From the NCBI GenBank assembly GCA_028282885.1, contig JANQGX010000030.1:1-54030 (forward strand): a DNA stretch of 54,030 nucleotides. The letters are read 5' to 3'. Positions 17,251 through 26,640 of this stretch are shown piece after piece. How positions within the stretch are numbered: position 1 is the stretch's first letter; each line of letters opens with the position of its first letter. Both the position numbers and the translations under genes were made by a program. This stretch comes from SAR324 cluster bacterium. Lineage in GTDB: Bacteria; SAR324; XYD2-FULL-50-16. The notes beneath the pieces are model-generated. The model saw nothing but the letters and a program-made list of their open reading frames with translations. It had not been told where the DNA came from and made no database searches.

Positions 17251-18075
17251 ATGTATATGAAAGATCCAGAAATCAGACTGTTTAAACAGGAGGATATCCC
17301 ATTGCTCCATCTGTTTCAGCCGGAAGGCTGGAACAGGATTGAAGGTGCTTTTGAGTTTTATTTGAAAAACAGGGTCTGTACTCCTTTCATAGCTTTTCAA
17401 GAGGACCGACCCGTCGGCATTGCCTGCAGTATCAATAATGGAGATACCGGCTGGCTGGCACATATTATTGTGCCTGAGCAGGATAAACGAAAAGGATTTG
17501 GAAGCCTGCTGACCCGCCATGCCATGGATTACCTCTCTGAAAATGGGTGCAACTCCCTGTCGCTGATTGCCACGGAAGAGGGAGCCTTGCTTTACCGGAC
17601 CCTCGGCTTCAAGCCCGATGGAATCTATCACCATTTCCAGGGGAAGAAGACCGGTTACCGGCCTGACGATGGTAATGGTGTACGCAAAATCGTTGCTGCT
17701 GATCGGGATTCGATTCTCGCCCTGGATCGGGCTATTAGCGGCGAAAATCGTGAAAATGTTTTGGAAGAGTATCTGTCACGGGGGTGGCTGATCGAGAAAC
17801 CATTGACAGGAGAGTTAACCGGATTTTTTCTGAGCGAACTTAGTGAGGGAACCATCATCGCCTCCAATCCGCAATCAGGACTGGAGTTGTTGGCTGTTAA
17901 ACACGGGACTAAGGATTGTCGGTCATCCCTGCCCGAAGCTAATGGCCCCGGAATGGCTTTTTTGCAGAAAGCCGGATTTAAACGATACAACAGCTCATTA
18001 CGCATGATACATGGCGATAGAGTAACCTGGGAACCAACGGGGGTTTTCTCCAGGATCGGAGGGTGTTATGCCTGA
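17251..18075 (+). CDS. GNAT family N-acetyltransferase
   Basis: A 274-residue protein with an N-terminal GNAT domain (residues about 5-130). The acetyl-CoA loop is EQDKRKGFGSLLTRHAMDYL, preceded by beta-4 WLAHIIVPEQ and followed by GALLYRTLGFKPDG. The C-terminal half is a degenerate GNAT-like domain containing PGMAFLQKAGFKRYN. Two-domain proteins of this type acetylate small amines or peptides; the substrate is unknown. ATG at 17251 has almost no spacing to AGGAAG, so ATG at 17257 may be the true start. It is divergent from the GAF kinase across 149 bases. Confidence 0.82.
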   Translation: MYMKDPEIRLFKQEDIPLLHLFQPEGWNRIEGAFEFYLKNRVCTPFIAFQEDRPVGIACSINNGDTGWLAHIIVPEQDKRKGFGSLLTRHAMDYLSENGCNSLSLIATEEGALLYRTLGFKPDGIYHHFQGKKTGYRPDDGNGVRKIVAADRDSILALDRAISGENRENVLEEYLSRGWLIEKPLTGELTGFFLSELSEGTIIASNPQSGLELLAVKHGTKDCRSSLPEANGPGMAFLQKAGFKRYNSSLRMIHGDRVTWEPTGVFSRIGGCYA

Positions 18076-18409
18076 TCCTGTAAGTGACTCGGAAAATTTG
18101 TGCGATATTCGAGAAGAAATATTGATTTTTATAAATTTTCCGTTCAATTTCTGCCGATTTTGTAATCTTTGCCTTGACACCTTGAAGACATATAACTTAT
18201 TTTGAAGTCTATTTGGATCGATCAGGGGAGGGGAAACCAATAGGAAACCATTCAGTCTAAACGTTGCCGGGGGATTGTGATTCAGGAACCGCGATATTCC
18301 TTCCCGGAGTAGCGCAAAGTCTTCCTTTGAAGTCATTTTGAATCACCATACCCGTGGTGACGATACCATGGTCTGAGGGGTTACCCAAACGTAAAATCGG
18401 GAGGTCAAG
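18076..18409. other. upstream control region of the branched-chain-type transporter
   Basis: 334 bases without a gene. TTGACA at 18174-18179 has no good -10 at normal spacing. TTGAAG occurs twice with a 20-base period (18182 and 18202), which may be a protein-binding direct repeat. GGGAGG about 18399 is the ribosome site of the binding-protein gene. No known riboswitch was recognised. Confidence 0.35.
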
Positions 18410-19627
18410 ATGCGCCGGATTGTTGGTTTGATAGTTGTTCTTATCGTAGTTGTTGGAGTTATCGTATATTTCTCCGGTGAAACGGAACAAGCAAAAGTAG
18501 CCAGGGACATCAAAGTTGGTGCCATCATCAACCTGACAGGCCCTGCATCGTCATGGGGACAATACCATGCCAAGGGGCACAAGGACTATTTTCGCTATGT
18601 CAATGAAGAAAAAGGAGGCGTGGCCGGTAACAAAATCAACCTGACCGTTGTTGACAGTGCCTATAAGGTTTCTGAAGCTTTGAAATATGTAAAAAAGTTC
18701 TGTTCCCAGGACAAAATGGATATGATGGCAACCTGGAGTGCCGGCGCCGGAATCATGGCCAAGCCGATTATACAGGATTGCAAGATCCCCAATATCAACT
18801 ACTCAACCTACCAGGGTATTCTGAAAGATCCGGTTGACTATGTTTACCTGCCATTTGGCAGCTACATTCTCGATTCCCATGCCGTGCTTGAATATATCAA
18901 GGCCATTCACAAAGGTGCGGATGCTCCCAAAGTGGGATTGCTGACCTATAACAATGCCTACGGCAAATCGATTCATGCCCCCAGCAAGGAGTACGCCGAG
19001 AAGAATAACATCAATATCGTGGATATCGAGGAATTTCCGCCCAAAGCCCTGGACCTGAATACGGAACTTCTCAGGTTGAAGCAGAAAGGCGCCGAGTACA
19101 TTTTTGTTCAAAACCTGCCTTCAGCCATCATTATGGCCCTGCAGGCCGCCGATCGGGCCAATTATGACGTCAAGTTTTTCGGAACCTGGACCTCCACCGA
19201 TCCCGATTTCTTTAAACGCGGGAAGGACCTGATCCGGGATCGCGTCTATATGCAATTCTCCGGTTGTCTCCCGGGTGATGACGCTCCGGCAATGAAAATC
19301 CTGGAAGAGATGTGGGAGAAGTACGGTACGGTGAAGAAGTTCGATGCTTCTTACTGGGAAGGAGTTGCAATTGCCATGATCATGGAAAGGGCTTTCCAGA
19401 AGGCGCATGATCAATTCGGCGAGATCAATGCGGAGACCATTAACCAAGCCCTGGAAACCTTTAACGATGAGGATATGGGCGGCATTGTTCCTAATATCAC
19501 CTATACCAAAACAGATCACAGCGCTTCCTTCAAAGCCAGAATCGTCCAGGTTCATGAAGATGCCACCTACACTCCTGTAACCAATTTCTGGGTACCCGGG
19601 AAAGAGGAAATTAAACTGCTGAAATGA
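18410..19627 (+). CDS. ABC transporter substrate-binding protein, branched-chain amino-acid (Peripla_BP_6) type
   Basis: A 405-residue type I periplasmic binding protein. A hydrophobic N-terminal segment (residues 4-22) lacks a lipobox and may stay as a membrane anchor. The mature part begins IKVGAIINLTGPASSWGQYH, as in LivJ-like proteins, and has the two-lobe plan with VGLLTYNNAYGKSIHAP and GAEYIFVQNLPSA. Ligands of this family include amino acids, short acids and aromatic acids. The TGA stop overlaps the ATG of the next gene by four bases. The acyl-CoA synthetase in the operon suggests a carboxylic acid ligand, but that is inference. Confidence 0.88.
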   Translation: MRRIVGLIVVLIVVVGVIVYFSGETEQAKVARDIKVGAIINLTGPASSWGQYHAKGHKDYFRYVNEEKGGVAGNKINLTVVDSAYKVSEALKYVKKFCSQDKMDMMATWSAGAGIMAKPIIQDCKIPNINYSTYQGILKDPVDYVYLPFGSYILDSHAVLEYIKAIHKGADAPKVGLLTYNNAYGKSIHAPSKEYAEKNNINIVDIEEFPPKALDLNTELLRLKQKGAEYIFVQNLPSAIIMALQAADRANYDVKFFGTWTSTDPDFFKRGKDLIRDRVYMQFSGCLPGDDAPAMKILEEMWEKYGTVKKFDASYWEGVAIAMIMERAFQKAHDQFGEINAETINQALETFNDEDMGGIVPNITYTKTDHSASFKARIVQVHEDATYTPVTNFWVPGKEEIKLLK

Positions 19628-20451
19628 AGACATTTCGGGGAGAACCCAGCATCTATAAGATAAACCCGTCCAGGGATAACCGGGCGGACCTGGAATTAAA
19701 AGATCTGACGCTGAAATTCGGCGGTATTACCGCCCTGAACAGAATCAATCTTAAGGTCAACACGGGGGAACTGGTCGGGGTTATCGGTCCGAACGGGGCT
19801 GGCAAAACCAGTCTGCTCAATTGTATCACCGGTTTTTATAAGCCACAGAAGGGGAGCCTGACATTCAATGATCAGGATGTAACGGGGCTCTCCGCCCATC
19901 AACTGACAGCCATCGGTATTGGCAGGACTTTTCAAAACATCGAGCTTTTCTCGGGGATGTCCGTACTCTCCAACATGCTTCTGGCCAGAAACCTTCACTG
20001 CAAATACGGTCTGGGGGTGGCTGCCTTTTTCTCACGAAAGGTTCGTCGGGAGGAGGTGCGCCACAGAAAAGTGTTGGAAGAGCTGATCGATTTTCTGGAG
20101 ATGCAATCCATTCGCAAGGAACTGGTCGGATCATTACCCTATGGTATGAGAAAGCGCGTGGAGCTGGGTCGGGCCTTGGCCCTGGAACCCAAATTGCTGA
20201 TCCTGGATGAACCCCTGGCCGGTATGACGTTGGAGGAAAAAGAGGATATGGTTCGTTTTCTGGTTGAATTGAACAGCTCCTGGAAACAGACCATGATCCT
20301 GGTGGAGCATGATATGTCCATTGTGATGGGTATTTCCCAACGTATTGCGGTCCTGGATTTCGGTGCGAAAATCGCGGAGGGCTCCCCGGATCAAGTTCAA
20401 AGTCACCCCGAAGTGATCAAAGCATACCTGGGTGAGACCACCATTGCGTAA
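19624..20451 (+). CDS. livG: ABC transporter ATP-binding protein LivG-type
   Basis: A 275-residue cytosolic ATPase subunit. Walker A is GPNGAGKTS, the signature region reads LPYGMRKRVELGRAL, and Walker B is LLILDEPLAGM. The stretch FQNIELFSGMSVLSNMLLARN is characteristic of LivG rather than LivF, as is the C-terminal domain. The N-terminus has about 20 extra residues before the usual start (LELKDLTLKFGG). It starts within the stop codon of the binding-protein gene. It energises the two permeases together with the LivF-type subunit encoded at 24516. Confidence 0.9.
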   Translation: MKTFRGEPSIYKINPSRDNRADLELKDLTLKFGGITALNRINLKVNTGELVGVIGPNGAGKTSLLNCITGFYKPQKGSLTFNDQDVTGLSAHQLTAIGIGRTFQNIELFSGMSVLSNMLLARNLHCKYGLGVAAFFSRKVRREEVRHRKVLEELIDFLEMQSIRKELVGSLPYGMRKRVELGRALALEPKLLILDEPLAGMTLEEKEDMVRFLVELNSSWKQTMILVEHDMSIVMGISQRIAVLDFGAKIAEGSPDQVQSHPEVIKAYLGETTIA

Positions 20452-20491
20452 ATCAAGTTCAGACAGAACCCTATCGAATAACCGCCATCCC

Positions 20492-22444
20492 ATGAATTCC
20501 GATCTGTCAAAGAAAGATCAAGCTGCTGTTCATCAATTGCCGTCATACTCGGGATTAACACTGCCACAGGTATTATTGCGACAGGCGGAAAACCTTGGAA
20601 GTGGCAGAACAGCCATTCGGGAAAAAGCTTTTGGCATCTGGAACACCTTTGATTGGCAGCAGTACCTGGAGTACACCCGAAATACCGCCCTGGGATTAAA
20701 GTCATTCGGATTGAAAAGAGGAAGCAATATCGCGCTGATATTGGATAATATCCCTGAATGGCTGTTTAGCGAGTTGGGTTCGCAATCCCTGGGAGCTGTA
20801 ACCATCAACCTTTTTACATCCGCGGTTGCCGGGGAAATCCTGGGAGGCATTAACAGGTCCGACGCCACACATGTGATTGTGCAGGATCAGGAGCAGGTCG
20901 ACAAATTGTTGGAAAACCGGGAGCAGATATCCGGTGTCGAGAAAGTCGTATATGTGGATCCCACCGGGATGAGGAATTATCAGGAAAACTCCTGGCTTGC
21001 CAGCTTTGAACAGCTTTTGGAGGCTGGGGAAAAGCTCGACCGGGAACAGCCCCGGTTATTTGAAGAGGAACTTTGGCGAGGAAAAGCCGAAGAGACAGCT
21101 TTGATGATCATGACATCCGGGACCACAGGCGTACCGAAAATGGTCATGTTGAGCCATGAAAACCTCGCTGATATGTCGGAAAAATGGCTGCAATCCTCTC
21201 CGGTTGGCGTTGGGGATAACTGGATATCCATTTCTCCGCCAGCGTGGATTGTGGACCAAATGTGGGGAGTGGGTGTGACCTTGTTTGGCGGATTAACGAT
21301 GAATTTCCCGGAAAACAATGAAACCATTGTTGAGGATTTTCGGGAGGTGGGACCATCGATCATTATCTCTTCTTCCCGGTTTTGGGAAGATCTTGCTTCC
21401 AAAATCCGGGTGAAGATTACCGATACCGGACCCGTTAAACGCTGGTTTTATAATATGGCGCAGAAAACCGGGCGGGCCGTTCTGCAATATGAAGAGAAGC
21501 ATGAAAAGCTCCCGTTTTCCCTGGAAGTGATGAAGTGGATTTCCGAAAAGACGGTTTATCGTCCCCTGCTGGATCGTATCGGTTGCCTGGGATTCAAAGC
21601 GGCTTATACCGGGGGACACCCCATCAGTCCGGAAGTTATTCGATTCTTCAGAATGAATGGCTTGAACCTGAAACAATGCTACGGAATGACAGAAGCCGGA
21701 GGTATCTTTCAGGTGCAACCCGATGGTGAGGTCAAGCCGGAAACTGTCGGTAAAACGCTTCCGGGAACAGAAATCAAGATTACCGAAGACCAGGAAGTGC
21801 TGGTTTCAGGAAAATCTATTTTCAAGGGATACTATAAAAATCCCGAAGCCACAGCCGAAGCGATTGTGGATGGTTGGTTTCTGACCGGGGACGCGGGATA
21901 TCTCGATGACGATGGCCACCTGGTTATCCTGGGACGAAAACAGGATATCATGCGCACTCGTGAGGGAGAGCCCTTTTCTCCCGACTTTATCGAAACCCGG
22001 CTCAAGTTCAGCCCTTACATTAAGGAAGCGGTGATTTGGGGAGAGGGACACCCCTATCTTTCCGCATTTATCAATATCGACTTTGAAAATGTCGGTGTCT
22101 GGGCGGAAGAACGCAAGATTCCCTACACAACTTACCTGGACTTATCCCGTCAATCCGACGTGGAGAAGCTGATAGCCGAAGAGGTAAATGAGGTCAACAA
22201 GTCCCTGCCCCAACCCATGCAATTGGCAAAAATCATGCTGCTATACAAATTGCTGGACGCAGATGACGAGGAATTAACCAGAACCGGTAAGGTCAGGCGC
22301 AAGTTTGTGGCCAAACGATACCGGGATCTGGTCGAAGCCCTCTACTCTGATAAAACCGAATTGGAGGTCAAAGGGCAGGTTAATTATCGGGACGGAACGA
22401 TAGGCACCATTGAAAGTACGGTGCGAATTCTACCCCTGTTGTAA
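20492..22444 (+). CDS. AMP-binding long-chain acyl-CoA synthetase-like enzyme
   Basis: A 650-residue adenylate-forming enzyme. The P-loop is MTSGTTGVPKMVMLSH, the A5 motif is CYGMTEAGG, and the A7 to A8 segment is GWFLTGDAGYLDDDGHLVILGRKQDI. The C-terminal RTGKVRRKFVAKRY is typical of the long-chain/bubblegum group, although this one is usually seen beside Liv-type transporters. It would activate a carboxylic acid with ATP and CoA in the cytosol. A GTG at 20432 would overlap livG; ATG at 20492 gives a normal N-terminus, though its ribosome site is weak. It sits between livG and livH in the same direction, so uptake and activation are probably coupled. Confidence 0.9.
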   Translation: MNSDLSKKDQAAVHQLPSYSGLTLPQVLLRQAENLGSGRTAIREKAFGIWNTFDWQQYLEYTRNTALGLKSFGLKRGSNIALILDNIPEWLFSELGSQSLGAVTINLFTSAVAGEILGGINRSDATHVIVQDQEQVDKLLENREQISGVEKVVYVDPTGMRNYQENSWLASFEQLLEAGEKLDREQPRLFEEELWRGKAEETALMIMTSGTTGVPKMVMLSHENLADMSEKWLQSSPVGVGDNWISISPPAWIVDQMWGVGVTLFGGLTMNFPENNETIVEDFREVGPSIIISSSRFWEDLASKIRVKITDTGPVKRWFYNMAQKTGRAVLQYEEKHEKLPFSLEVMKWISEKTVYRPLLDRIGCLGFKAAYTGGHPISPEVIRFFRMNGLNLKQCYGMTEAGGIFQVQPDGEVKPETVGKTLPGTEIKITEDQEVLVSGKSIFKGYYKNPEATAEAIVDGWFLTGDAGYLDDDGHLVILGRKQDIMRTREGEPFSPDFIETRLKFSPYIKEAVIWGEGHPYLSAFINIDFENVGVWAEERKIPYTTYLDLSRQSDVEKLIAEEVNEVNKSLPQPMQLAKIMLLYKLLDADDEELTRTGKVRRKFVAKRYRDLVEALYSDKTELEVKGQVNYRDGTIGTIESTVRILPLL

Positions 22445-22453
22445 GGAGTAATT

Positions 22454-23332
22454 ATGGAGTTTTTTCTTCATCTTTTGGTAAACGGAATTTCCCTGGGATT
22501 TCTTTATGCTTTGTCCGCCCTGGGATTTGTTATGATTTACAAGTCCAGCAGTGTTCTGAACTTTGCCCACGGTGAGCTGCTGGCAATGGGAGCGTTCCTG
22601 TTTCTAACCCTGACCGCCTGGGCTGAACTGCCGATTATTCTCTCTTTTGCTTTGACCCTGACAGGGTGTTTTCTACTGGGTTTCATTGTGGAGCGCTTCT
22701 TCCTGCGCCCACTGATCGGAGAGGACCTGATCCAGGTGATAATGCTGACGGTGGGGCTGGCAGCCATGTTCAGGGGGCTTCTGCTGTTTATTTTTGGCGG
22801 CGATATCCATAAATATCCCGAGTTTCTGCCACCGGAGCTCAGCATCAAACTTGACCTGATTCAGATTCCGTCGGTTTATGTGGCGACCTTTATCATCGGG
22901 CTTTTGTTTCTGCTCCTTTTTGGCTTTTTCTTCAAGTATTCATCCCAGGGCATCTATATGAGATCTGTTGCCGATAACCAACCGGCAGCCCTTTCACTTG
23001 GTGTGCATGTCAGGCGGGTATTTGCGCTTTCATGGGCAATTGCCGGTCTGGTTGCCGCCATGAGCGGGATTGTGCTGGGAATCATCAATGGCATTAACGT
23101 TCATGAGCTCAGCTCCATCGGGTTGAAGGTCTTCCCGGTGGTGATTCTGGGAGGATTGGACAGTATTTCGGGAGCCATTGTGGGGGGTGTTATTATCGGA
23201 CTTCTGGAGACGTTTACCGGGGGATATCTTTCCACCTCCCTGAGAGAGATTATTCCTTATATCGTCCTTGTTTTTATCCTCATGGTTAAGCCATACGGAT
23301 TGTTCGGCCTGAAGGAGATCGAACGGGTTTGA
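22454..23332 (+). CDS. livH: branched-chain-type ABC permease LivH
   Basis: A 292-residue inner-membrane permease with about eight TM segments. It starts LVNGISLGFLYALSALGFVMIYKSS, a strong LivH opening, followed by LNFAHGELLAMGAF. The coupling loop is near YMRSVADNQPAALSLGV, and the end IVGGVIIGLLE is typical. TAAGGAG lies before the ATG and the gene follows the synthetase by nine bases. It forms the membrane channel with LivM. Confidence 0.93.
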   Translation: MEFFLHLLVNGISLGFLYALSALGFVMIYKSSSVLNFAHGELLAMGAFLFLTLTAWAELPIILSFALTLTGCFLLGFIVERFFLRPLIGEDLIQVIMLTVGLAAMFRGLLLFIFGGDIHKYPEFLPPELSIKLDLIQIPSVYVATFIIGLLFLLLFGFFFKYSSQGIYMRSVADNQPAALSLGVHVRRVFALSWAIAGLVAAMSGIVLGIINGINVHELSSIGLKVFPVVILGGLDSISGAIVGGVIIGLLETFTGGYLSTSLREIIPYIVLVFILMVKPYGLFGLKEIERV

Positions 23333-23415
23333 CAGACTAATACCGGCTTCGTCGAGGAAGTTGCGATTTCTAAGCAAAAGTTATTATACAAAGTACCAAA
23401 ACAAACGGTTGATCG

Positions 23416-24492
23416 ATGACCAAACGAAAACTGCATTTTTCACTTTGTGGTAACCTGAAAGAGTCTTACGAAGAGGAATTGACTATTTTTGAGACCGACT
23501 TCGGCAGGCTCTGGCTGTGCATCGGCATTGTTATCCTCCTGGGGGTGATACCCTTCATCTGCTCTTCCTATTGGCTTTATATTCTCAATACCATAGGAAT
23601 CTATGCCATTGCGGCCATCGGGTTGAATCTTCTGATCGGATACACCGGTCTGATCTCCCTTGGCCACGGAGCATTTTTCGGGGTGGGCGCCTATGCCGCA
23701 GCAATCCTGACCACCAGAGCCGGCATTCCTTTTCTGGCTGCCTTGCCGCTGGCAGGGGTTATTACTGCAGGTGTGGGGATGATATTCGGTATCCCTTCGA
23801 TTCGTTTGAAGCATCTTTACCTGACCATCGCCACCCTGGCCGGACAGTTCATTATTGAATATGTGCTGGTCCAGTGGGAGGGATTGACCGGAGGGGCTGA
23901 AGGGATTCCGGTATCCAACACCTCCGTATTCGGGATCGGGTTTAACAGTGATCGTTCTTTCTATTACCTGATTTTCTGCAGTTTTATTTTCCTGACCTGG
24001 GTCATGGTCAATGTACTGAGAACACGGTTTGGCAGAGCTTTTATTGCAGTTCGGGACAATGATCGGGCAGCAGAAGGGATGGGAATTCCCATATTCAAGT
24101 ACAAGTTGCTGTCCTTCGGCATCAGCTCCTTTTATGCCGGTTACGCAGGGGCGCTGTTTGCGGGTTACATGATGGCGATTACTCCGGAACCCTTTAACAT
24201 GTTCCTGTCCATCGAATTCATCGCCATGATTATAATCGGGGGATTGGGTAGTGTATCGGGAGCTGTTTTTGGAACTGTTTTTATCGTCTCTCTTTCGGAG
24301 GTTTTAAGCATTGTCACTGAATTTCTGATGAATGTGGGACCGACAACCGGTTTTGCGGTTACCATTGCACCGCTCAGGGAATTTGTGTTTGGTCTTTCCA
24401 TTGTGCTCTTTATCATTTTTGAACCCAAGGGTCTGGCAGAGATCTGGCGGATTGTTCGTTCCAGCTTCCGGCTCTGGCCGTTTTCTTACTGA
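23416..24492 (+). CDS. livM: branched-chain-type ABC permease LivM
   Basis: A 358-residue permease. After an N-terminal soluble extension of about 35 residues it has about nine TM segments. Typical LivM motifs are AIGLNLLIGYTGLISLGHGA, FGRAFIAVRDNDRAAEGMGI and SGAVFGTVFI. It is 83 bases downstream of livH, the largest gap in this operon, and 23 bases upstream of livF. Confidence 0.93.
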   Translation: MTKRKLHFSLCGNLKESYEEELTIFETDFGRLWLCIGIVILLGVIPFICSSYWLYILNTIGIYAIAAIGLNLLIGYTGLISLGHGAFFGVGAYAAAILTTRAGIPFLAALPLAGVITAGVGMIFGIPSIRLKHLYLTIATLAGQFIIEYVLVQWEGLTGGAEGIPVSNTSVFGIGFNSDRSFYYLIFCSFIFLTWVMVNVLRTRFGRAFIAVRDNDRAAEGMGIPIFKYKLLSFGISSFYAGYAGALFAGYMMAITPEPFNMFLSIEFIAMIIIGGLGSVSGAVFGTVFIVSLSEVLSIVTEFLMNVGPTTGFAVTIAPLREFVFGLSIVLFIIFEPKGLAEIWRIVRSSFRLWPFSY

Positions 24493-24515
24493 TGTCTTTT
24501 ATTTGCTAACGGGTT

Positions 24516-25319
24516 ATGAGCAGGCAGAACAAATTACTCATCAATAATATCAGCGTTGTCTATTCAGACGTCATCCAGGTGCTGAGAGGGGTTTCCCTAG
24601 CCATCAAGGAGGGGCAGATTGTTTCCCTGGTTGGTAGCAATGGCGCCGGTAAGACCACAACCCTGAAAGCCATCTCTGGACTGCTCAAGCCGGAAAACGG
24701 GAAGGTTACTGAAGGTTCCATAGAATTTCAGGACAAGTCAATTCAGAATCTTTCACCGGAAGAGATCACGCGCAAGGGTATTATCCAGGTTCTGGAGGGG
24801 CGGCAGGAGTTTAAATACCTGACAGTTGAAGAAAACCTGAGGGTCGGTACAGCTACCCGATGGGGACGATCTTATCAAAAGGACCTGGAGCTGGTCTATG
24901 ACCTTTTCCCCGCCCTAGCCAGGAGACGAAAGACCCTGGCCGGGTTCTGCAGCGGCGGAGAGTTGCAGATGTTAGTGATTGGCCGGGCTATGATGGCGCA
25001 CCCCGATCTACTGTTACTGGATGAACCATCCCTGGGACTCGCTCCACTGCTGGTCAGAGAGATTTTCAGGATCATCAAAAAAATCAACCAGGAACAGAAC
25101 ACCACCATTCTGCTGGTGGAGCAAAACACAAATATGGCTCTTCAGATTGCCCACTACGGTTATGTGATGGAAAACGGAAAGATCGTACTGGAGGGGGAAG
25201 CGGAGTATTTGAAGGAGAACCCCGATGTCAAGGAGTTCTATCTTGGAACATCCATGACCGGGGATAACAAGTCCTATCACGATTTAAAATCGTACAAGCG
25301 ACGAAAGCGCTGGCTTTAG
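24516..25319 (+). CDS. livF: ABC transporter ATP-binding protein LivF-type
   Basis: A 267-residue ATPase subunit. Walker A is GSNGAGKTT, the signature is CSGGELQMLVIGRAM and Walker B is LLLLDEPSLGLAP, all as in LivF. The end KDVKEFYLGTS is also diagnostic; the last 20 residues are a basic tail not seen in most LivF proteins. Its TAG ends one base before the stop of the convergent CBS-ACT gene, so the two transcripts must overlap at their 3' ends. Confidence 0.92.
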   Translation: MSRQNKLLINNISVVYSDVIQVLRGVSLAIKEGQIVSLVGSNGAGKTTTLKAISGLLKPENGKVTEGSIEFQDKSIQNLSPEEITRKGIIQVLEGRQEFKYLTVEENLRVGTATRWGRSYQKDLELVYDLFPALARRRKTLAGFCSGGELQMLVIGRAMMAHPDLLLLDEPSLGLAPLLVREIFRIIKKINQEQNTTILLVEQNTNMALQIAHYGYVMENGKIVLEGEAEYLKENPDVKEFYLGTSMTGDNKSYHDLKSYKRRKRWL

Positions 25320-25320
25320 A

Positions 25321-25974
25321 TCAGCTCCACTGATCGGCAAACTGTTCCGGACCGACGATACCGTAACCCCGCTTTTTCAGTTCTTCCAGAATAGGATTCA
25401 GATCCGCGGTTTGAACCCTGAAAACCAGGATATAGATATTATCGTGGCAGAAACTGGCTGCAGATACGAAATTGAGCCCCATATCGGCTATCAGACCCGA
25501 AACTTCTGCCATCACCCCCGGACGATCTTCAAACTCGATGGCAAACCTTGATCCTCCCCTGTGCAGACCCATCTCCTCCACCAGGACATCCAGCATCACA
25601 CTGCGGTTGATGTAGCCGACAAGTTTCCCGGAAGGAGAAACGACAGCTAGCCCGGGAAGATTATGCTTGGCCATGATTTCCGCGGCGCTTTCAATCTCCA
25701 TTTCAGGCGTAACGGTGATGATGTCTTTAAGTACAAAATCCTCCACCGTGATATGGGACATGATCTCGGGGAGTTCGTATTTGCTAAGAGTGGTAGCGGG
25801 CGAAGGAAGAGCGGTCCGAACATCCTCCTTCTGCAGATATCCCAGCAGTTTTTCACCTTCCACCACCGGGAGCATCCAGAGGCGGTGTTTTTCCATCAGA
25901 TCATTCGCCTCTGTAATCAAAGCGTCCTTGGCGACGAACACCAGGTCCGTAATCATTTTCAGTCCGACATACAT
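25321..25974 (-). CDS. CBS-domain pair plus ACT domain protein (AcuB-like)
   Basis: A 217-residue cytosolic regulatory protein. Two CBS domains (about residues 5-60 and 75-135) are recognisable by DLMEKHRLWMLPVVEGEKLL and AEIMAKHNLPGLAVVSPSG. A C-terminal ACT domain has RFAIEFEDRPGVMAEVSGLI. This order is that of AcuB-like proteins, which bind adenine nucleotides and small amino acids and influence acetoin or acetyl-CoA metabolism. AGGGG before the ATG supports the start. It faces the transporter operon tail-to-tail. Confidence 0.88.
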   Translation of the reverse strand: MYVGLKMITDLVFVAKDALITEANDLMEKHRLWMLPVVEGEKLLGYLQKEDVRTALPSPATTLSKYELPEIMSHITVEDFVLKDIITVTPEMEIESAAEIMAKHNLPGLAVVSPSGKLVGYINRSVMLDVLVEEMGLHRGGSRFAIEFEDRPGVMAEVSGLIADMGLNFVSAASFCHDNIYILVFRVQTADLNPILEELKKRGYGIVGPEQFADQWS

Positions 25975-26088
25975 GGCAAGATCCCCTTTAGTAGTTTGGT
26001 CTTTGAAACACTCAGTTTCGATCGCAAGATAACGAGTTCACTTCTCGTCACCATCTTCGATGAATTCTGTCAAAAAGACAAGTTGTTA

Positions 26089-26454
26089 CTACTCACCGGA
26101 TTTAATCACTTTTGATTGCTGTTCCTGTTGGAGTTGTTGTTGCTGGATCATTTTATTGTAGTTGTCCCTGACCTCTTCAGCGGCCTTTTCCATGGCTGCG
26201 GGAAGTACTTCAATTGCTCCCTCAAGTGAATCAGCCTGCAATTCAGCCTGCACAGGAACCGGACCCTGGGGGCTGATCAGTTCGGCATTGCCAAAAAAGA
26301 GTACTTTACGGGATTCATCAACCGAACCATCCGGCTTTACTGGGGTTAGTCTGCGAATGGATGCGGATTTCAGATCGGTAAAAGCTTCATCACGATACAG
26401 ATTACTGCTGTCAACAAAAAAGGCGATACTCTGTTCCTGCTTCTTTTTCTTCAT
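26089..26454 (-). CDS. conserved hypothetical cytosolic protein
   Basis: A 121-residue protein without signal peptide or membrane segment. Core parts are IAFFVDSSNLYRDEAFTDL, SIRRLTPVKPDGS and a glutamine-rich C-terminal tail (MIQQQQLQQEQQ). I recall similar uncharacterised cytoplasmic proteins in proteobacteria with the same opening pattern and the VLFFGNAELISPQGPVPV block, but no function. AAGGATATCC directly precedes the ATG. It is the middle one of three small minus-strand genes. Confidence 0.7.
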   Translation of the reverse strand: MKKKKQEQSIAFFVDSSNLYRDEAFTDLKSASIRRLTPVKPDGSVDESRKVLFFGNAELISPQGPVPVQAELQADSLEGAIEVLPAAMEKAAEEVRDNYNKMIQQQQLQQEQQSKVIKSGE

Positions 26455-26590
26455 GGATATCCTTTTGTTTTTATTCGTTTATCCGGTCTCGCTTTGAGGG
26501 AAAGATCGATCGGAACCGGATCTGATGGATTGAATCCTTTTTTAAGATTTTTCCGGTTTGGTTGTTTAACTTCGGCCAAAGGTTTTGTCA

Positions 26591-26613
26591 GACAGGTTCA
26601 AACAGTTCCTGTC
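26591..26613 (-). promoter_or_regulatory. small inverted repeat overlapping a minus-strand TTGACA
   Basis: GACAGG (26591-26596) and CCTGTC (26608-26613) form a short palindrome across 11 bases. Read on the minus strand it overlaps a TTGACA (26615-26610), upstream of the gene starting at 26454. The -10 is poor, so this is only a possible regulated promoter. Confidence 0.3.
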
Positions 26614-26640
26614 AAGTAATTCAAACTATATCCTGCTGCC

